This document shows positions 29,873 to 33,607 of a stretch of DNA of 33,607 nt, one piece after another. Both the position numbers and the translations under genes were made by a program. The DNA is from Clostridiaceae bacterium (GTDB taxonomy: Bacteria; Bacillota; Clostridia; DSM-8532). Each line of letters starts with the position of its first letter. Within the stretch, counting starts at the first letter, position 1. The notes beneath the pieces were generated by a model. It ran no database searches, had not been told where the DNA came from, and worked only from the letters and a program-made list of their open reading frames with translations. The stretch spans positions 1-33,607 of the forward strand of contig JAAYLX010000046.1 in NCBI GenBank assembly GCA_012521705.1, given 5' to 3'.

Positions 29873-32800
29873 ATGAGACAAAAGTTTATGAAAGCGACTA
29901 AAGTATTTTTTTCACTGCTGTTATCTGTGTCTTTGATACTATCCACTCTGACAGTGAATATGGCTTTTGCTTTTATATCCAACTCCGGTTCAACCAGAAT
30001 AATACACAACCAGGAGCGGGAAATTGGCAAAGGTGTTGTACTTGCTGAATGGCAGGGAATCACATCCGCCGGCAAACCCAAAGCAGGCCATACCATCACT
30101 TTTAACCCGATAACGTCAGATGCCCAGATACTGACTGCCTTTGGGGATAGTGTCAACAGCAGGGTCACGTTAAGTACCTCTTCCATGAAAGTTGAACAGG
30201 AAGGTGTCAGCGTTATTGGAGGTATTAACGGTGACTTCTATTACCTTGAAACAGGAATTCCCATTGGAATAATGATAAAGGACGGAAGGCTTGTCTCTTA
30301 CAGTTCCACCGAATGGAATGCTATTGGTTTCAAAAAAGACGGCTCTGTTGTGATAGGCCGCCGCCCTGATCTTGAAATGAAATTTACTGTTAACGGGAAA
30401 AGCTATGCGTTTGGTAACTTAAACAAAACCCAGGGTGACTGGGGCCCGTACCTGTACACCGCCGACTATGGCAGCACTACTGGCTCAACAGTACCGAGTC
30501 TCGAGGTTATACTGGACATTGAAGAAGGGGAACCCGCTATAGGCAGGCCCCTTGTAGCCAAAGTAGCCGACATTCGTTTGAATGCCAAAGCCACACCCAT
30601 AGGGCCAAATCAATTGGTGTTGTCTGCAAGAAATGACAAAACCGGATATTACGCAATAAGCCAGCTTCGGATGGGTGATGTTGTATTATTTGAAATCACT
30701 GATAAAACAGGTGAATGGGAAGGCGTCCAGCAAGCCATAGGCGGAGAAAAAATCCTTATAGACAATGGCGCTATTGTAAGCGGCCTTTCATCCAGCAATT
30801 ACAATCCGGCAACTGCCATAGGCGTTAAGGCGAACGGTGACGTTGTGCTTTACCAGATTGACGGAAGAAGCAGCGTCAGCCAGGGAGCATCCAGCCTGGA
30901 GGTAGCCCAGTTCCTGTATGATCTGGGCTGTGTTGAAGCCATCCAGCTTGATGGTGGCGGATCTTCGGCAATAATCGCCCGAAAGCCCGGATACAGAAGC
31001 CCTGGACTTTTGAACTCTCCTTCCGATGGGAAGGAAAGAGCAAATTCCAACAGTATTCTTTTAGTGTCTAAACGGAGTATTGAAATTAAAGATGGTACTG
31101 CTGAAGCCGGAAAAGAGGCTAAAAAGCTTCACATGTATCCATTTAAAGGTTATGCACTTCCTGGTGCTACAGTTGAATACAGTCTCCTTGCAACGGATGA
31201 GTACTATTTCCCGACTGAAGTTCCAAAGGAAGTAACGTGGATGTCGAATGCCGGAGAATTTGATTCTTCAGGTAAACTGACCATTACAGGCAACCCAGGA
31301 GCTTATCCGGTTATGGTTGCCAGTGACAAGGCCATGGGTTCCGGACAAATAGTTGTTCTGAGTGAGGTTACATCATTAAAACCGGCTAAGAGTGTTGTAA
31401 ATGTGCGACCGGGAGAATCTGTGGACTTAAGCTGTGTTGCTTACTATTATAATATTCCTGTTGCATCAAGCGATAAATCCTTTACCTGGAAAGTGGAAGG
31501 GAATATAGGGACCATTAATGAGGAAGGCGTATTTACCGCTTCTCCTGATGCGAAAGACAAGGGCAGAGTAGTAGTAAGCTATGGAAAAACCACAGCATAC
31601 ATCGATATTGTATTCCCTGGTTCACCTGATACTATTGAAGACTTCGAAAACGGAATTACCTGGGGAGCATCCTTTGAAAGAGCAAAATCTGCAAGTGCTT
31701 CAGTAATTGAAGACCCTTCCAAAGCAAAATCAGGGTCCAAGATTCTTAAAGTTGATTATGACTTCACTCTTGCACAAGGAGTGGAAGCTGGAATAGCTGG
31801 CGCTTACGCCTTCAGGGTTGATCCCAATACAGGAAACCCGGCGGGTATTACTCTGGACAAAGCTCCTGCCGCTATAGGTATGTGGGTATATGGTGACAAC
31901 AGTAAAGCATGGCTCCGCGCCCAGCTCAAAGATGGAAAAGGACAGAGGTTCAACATAGATTTCACAAAAGAATATAACCCTGCTACAGGAACCGGCGGTA
32001 TCGACTGGACCGGATGGAAATACGTAGAGGCTGAAATTCCTTCCGGAAAAACAGGACCATTTGTCTTAGAAACACCTATACGAATCATGACAACCAGGGA
32101 TGATCTGAGGACAAAAGGCACATTGTACTTTGATCAGATCCGGGCTGTTTATACAGCAGGTTCGAAGGATACCCAGGCCCCGGTTCTGAGCGTGCCATCA
32201 ATTACTGAAATTATCAACACAAATAAGGTTTCTCTGAAGGCCACACTTTCCGACGATCGTTCCGGTGTTGATGTAACAAGTATTAAAGTGCACCTGGATG
32301 GAGTATTACTCCCGGTTACTACAACCGTCAACACCGACGGAACGGTCGTTCTGGAACATCAACTGGGAGCTGAACTCCCGTTGGCGGACGGCATGCACAG
32401 ATTAACCTTTGAATACTCAGACTTCTTAGGCAATAAAGATATTAAGAACATCACGTTTACTGTTGATACCGGCGCACCGCAGATAACCGCTGTGACGTCC
32501 GGAAGTGTTGTGGAGGAAGGTACTTTTACAACCGAATTGGGCGTCAAGAACCCCAAGACCCTGAGAAAGGTCTATATGAAGTTTAGCTTTGATCCTTCAA
32601 GGGTAGAGGTTGTAGACGCAGATCCTTCCAAACCAGGTAAACAGATTGCACTGGAAGCCGGGGTTAAGAAGGGTAAAGTAATTACCCATCTGGTGGATGA
32701 GGTTAATGGAACCATTACCCTTGAGATTGATAACCTGACAAACTTCTCCCAGGATTCCACTGCAATATTCGGAACCATTACCTTCAAGGCCAAGAAGACC

Positions 32801-33163
32801 TTTGGTGATTCAACAAAAACAGGTATGGTATTGGGCGCGATGATTGTAGGCTCCAATCCTGCAAGCCAGAGATTTGTACTGCCCGAAATGCAGACAAATC
32901 TGGTATATGACTACACCCTTACTGTCCAGGGTACAAAGGCCGGAGAGAGAACGATCTTTACCTGTACCGACAGTAACGGAAACCCTGTAACCAAGGCAGG
33001 AATCTACATGGAGGGCACGGCCGCACCGTTCTTTGAAACCGGAGAAGACGGCAAGGCTTCCACAGGGATATTGACCTTACTTCCCACAGGAACCGAGCTT
33101 ACTTTCAGAGCAATGAAGGATGGTAAGAAGAGTAATCCGGTGAAAATTGTAATTACCGAATAA
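29873..33163 (+). CDS. Secreted phosphodiester glycosidase-like protein with Ig-like, carbohydrate-binding-like and cohesin-like modules
   Basis: The protein has 1096 residues from the ATG at 29873, with AGGAGG before it. A signal peptide covers residues 1-33 (basic start, long hydrophobic core, cleavage after AFA). Residues about 60-395 form a NAGPA-type phosphodiester glycosidase domain, with GINGDFYYLETGIPIG near 117 and the closing QLDGGGSSAIIAR near 357 and RANSNSILLV. An Ig-like domain (about 495-580) and a jelly-roll module starting DTIEDFENGITWG (about 585-760) follow; the latter resembles a carbohydrate-binding domain. Another Ig-like domain (about 770-865) precedes a cohesin-like beta-sandwich (about 872-1015: VYMKFSFDPSRVEVVDADPS, then AIFGTITFKAKK). 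A last beta domain ends the protein. It has no dockerin, SLH or sortase signal. It is likely to cleave or bind cell-surface glycan phosphodiesters. Confidence 0.85.
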   Translation: MRQKFMKATKVFFSLLLSVSLILSTLTVNMAFAFISNSGSTRIIHNQEREIGKGVVLAEWQGITSAGKPKAGHTITFNPITSDAQILTAFGDSVNSRVTLSTSSMKVEQEGVSVIGGINGDFYYLETGIPIGIMIKDGRLVSYSSTEWNAIGFKKDGSVVIGRRPDLEMKFTVNGKSYAFGNLNKTQGDWGPYLYTADYGSTTGSTVPSLEVILDIEEGEPAIGRPLVAKVADIRLNAKATPIGPNQLVLSARNDKTGYYAISQLRMGDVVLFEITDKTGEWEGVQQAIGGEKILIDNGAIVSGLSSSNYNPATAIGVKANGDVVLYQIDGRSSVSQGASSLEVAQFLYDLGCVEAIQLDGGGSSAIIARKPGYRSPGLLNSPSDGKERANSNSILLVSKRSIEIKDGTAEAGKEAKKLHMYPFKGYALPGATVEYSLLATDEYYFPTEVPKEVTWMSNAGEFDSSGKLTITGNPGAYPVMVASDKAMGSGQIVVLSEVTSLKPAKSVVNVRPGESVDLSCVAYYYNIPVASSDKSFTWKVEGNIGTINEEGVFTASPDAKDKGRVVVSYGKTTAYIDIVFPGSPDTIEDFENGITWGASFERAKSASASVIEDPSKAKSGSKILKVDYDFTLAQGVEAGIAGAYAFRVDPNTGNPAGITLDKAPAAIGMWVYGDNSKAWLRAQLKDGKGQRFNIDFTKEYNPATGTGGIDWTGWKYVEAEIPSGKTGPFVLETPIRIMTTRDDLRTKGTLYFDQIRAVYTAGSKDTQAPVLSVPSITEIINTNKVSLKATLSDDRSGVDVTSIKVHLDGVLLPVTTTVNTDGTVVLEHQLGAELPLADGMHRLTFEYSDFLGNKDIKNITFTVDTGAPQITAVTSGSVVEEGTFTTELGVKNPKTLRKVYMKFSFDPSRVEVVDADPSKPGKQIALEAGVKKGKVITHLVDEVNGTITLEIDNLTNFSQDSTAIFGTITFKAKKTFGDSTKTGMVLGAMIVGSNPASQRFVLPEMQTNLVYDYTLTVQGTKAGERTIFTCTDSNGNPVTKAGIYMEGTAAPFFETGEDGKASTGILTLLPTGTELTFRAMKDGKKSNPVKIVITE

Positions 33164-33203
33164 TTATCTTTATAGTGTTCTTTGCAAAATTATAAAGCAC
33201 AAG

Positions 33204-33233
33204 GAGCAGGGAATCGTACCCTGCTCTTTTTTT
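33204..33233 (+). terminator. Intrinsic terminator after the secreted glycosidase gene
   Basis: GAGCAGGG and CCCTGCTC form a perfect eight-base stem with a seven-base loop followed by seven T's. Confidence 0.93.
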
Positions 33234-33290
33234 GAACATATCGCCTTAATCCTGAATAACATATTAAGAAGAGATAATGGAGTTTCTGTC

Positions 33291-33488
33291 ATGAGAAATC
33301 CACATTTTGATATAAACAAACTGGCTGTAATAGGTGCTATTCTTGTTTTGTTGGGGGATTTCATAGACCTTCTGGTTGCATATCAGGAATTGGTGGACGA
33401 ACAGGAAAATAAGTCGGCAAACAATGGCCTTGATTTTATTTCTGGATTGGATCGCCAGAGAATCAGTCGAAGATTTTTGCGCAATTGA
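33291..33488 (+). CDS. Small one-helix membrane protein of unknown function
   Basis: A 65-residue protein with one hydrophobic segment (LAVIGAILVLLGDFIDLLVAY, residues 11-31) and a charged tail (DEQENKSANNGLDFISGLDRQRISRRF). GGAG lies eight bases before the ATG. No family is recognised. The charged end and the aspartates within the helix suggest a small membrane regulator or assembly protein, but nothing shows this. The 119 bases after it hold a TATAAT-like box and no gene. Confidence 0.6.
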   Translation: MRNPHFDINKLAVIGAILVLLGDFIDLLVAYQELVDEQENKSANNGLDFISGLDRQRISRRFLRN

Positions 33489-33607
33489 ACAATTCTATAA
33501 ATTGATCCTGCTATAATCTGCAGGTTGCATTTTGCTTAATCTGCTGTTATTTTTATTTATAACAATGTGAATAATTGTAATTTTTTTATAGGGAAATATC
33601 TGATACA

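Noticed and set aside
1..33607. CRISPR array, prophage or complete insertion sequence
   Set aside because: No regularly spaced direct repeats, integrase, phage or transposase genes are visible on either strand.

Overview
The window (about 40% G+C by eye) reads as chromosomal DNA of an anaerobic, spore-forming, Gram-positive clostridium. The evidence is AT-rich spacers, strong GGAGG-type ribosome binding sites, frequent TTG/GTG starts, CtsR-type heat-shock operators, a SpoVB-like flippase, an electron-bifurcating NfnAB pair and a secreted protein with a cohesin-like module. Together with a triphosphate tunnel enzyme of the CthTTM type, this suggests the Clostridium (Acetivibrio) thermocellum neighbourhood. 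That placement is inference; no rRNA or other decisive marker is present. Most of the window is ordinary core genome with no prophage, CRISPR array or intact insertion sequence.

Layout. 1-1521 (-): nfnA and a truncated nfnB. 1711-2877 (-): MFS transporter. 3087-4643 (+): SpoVB-like flippase. 4709-5282 (+): small heat-shock gene behind two CtsR boxes. 5547-7351 (+): PHP phosphatase and prfA. 7493-9609 (-): DUF3298 protein, then a two-gene unit of DUF368/PopT and a CYTH/TTM phosphatase. 9844-10356 (+): Cu,Zn superoxide dismutase. 10389-10605: a 217-bp element with 25-bp terminal inverted repeats. 10711-12818 (-): histidine phosphatase and YqhD-like alcohol dehydrogenase. 13013-16928 (+): a tight four-gene glycan operon (rfbF-like, rfbG-like, two glycosyltransferases). 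17036-18827 (-): citrate synthase and a zinc-ribbon protein. 19023-21759 (+): DUF362, AIM24-type and DUF4230-like proteins. 21924-23954 (+): dhaKLM, closed by a strong terminator. 23997-26422 (-): SNF-type transporter and an AraC/GyrI regulator. 26683-28680 (+): an unusual chemoreceptor and a stand-alone NIF3-insert (CutA/PII-like) protein. 28786-28877 (-): tRNA-Ser(GGA). 29372-29662 (+): HU. 29873-33163 (+): a 1096-residue secreted phosphodiester glycosidase-like protein. 33291-33488 (+): a one-helix small protein.

Functional links. NfnAB balances NADH, ferredoxin and NADPH. DhaKLM phosphorylates dihydroxyacetone with PEP-derived phosphate. The alcohol dehydrogenase reduces aldehydes with NADPH. 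SpoVB, PopT, the CDP-sugar/glycosyltransferase operon and the secreted glycosidase all concern the cell envelope.

The observations most worth a second look are regulatory or structural: the paired CtsR boxes 64 bp apart, mutually exclusive hairpins (terminator versus anti-terminator) in the chemoreceptor leader, a perfect consensus promoter followed by a perfect palindrome before the AIM24 gene, a promoter-driven structured region upstream of hup, the inverted-repeat element at 10389-10605, and the cohesin-like module on the secreted glycosidase.
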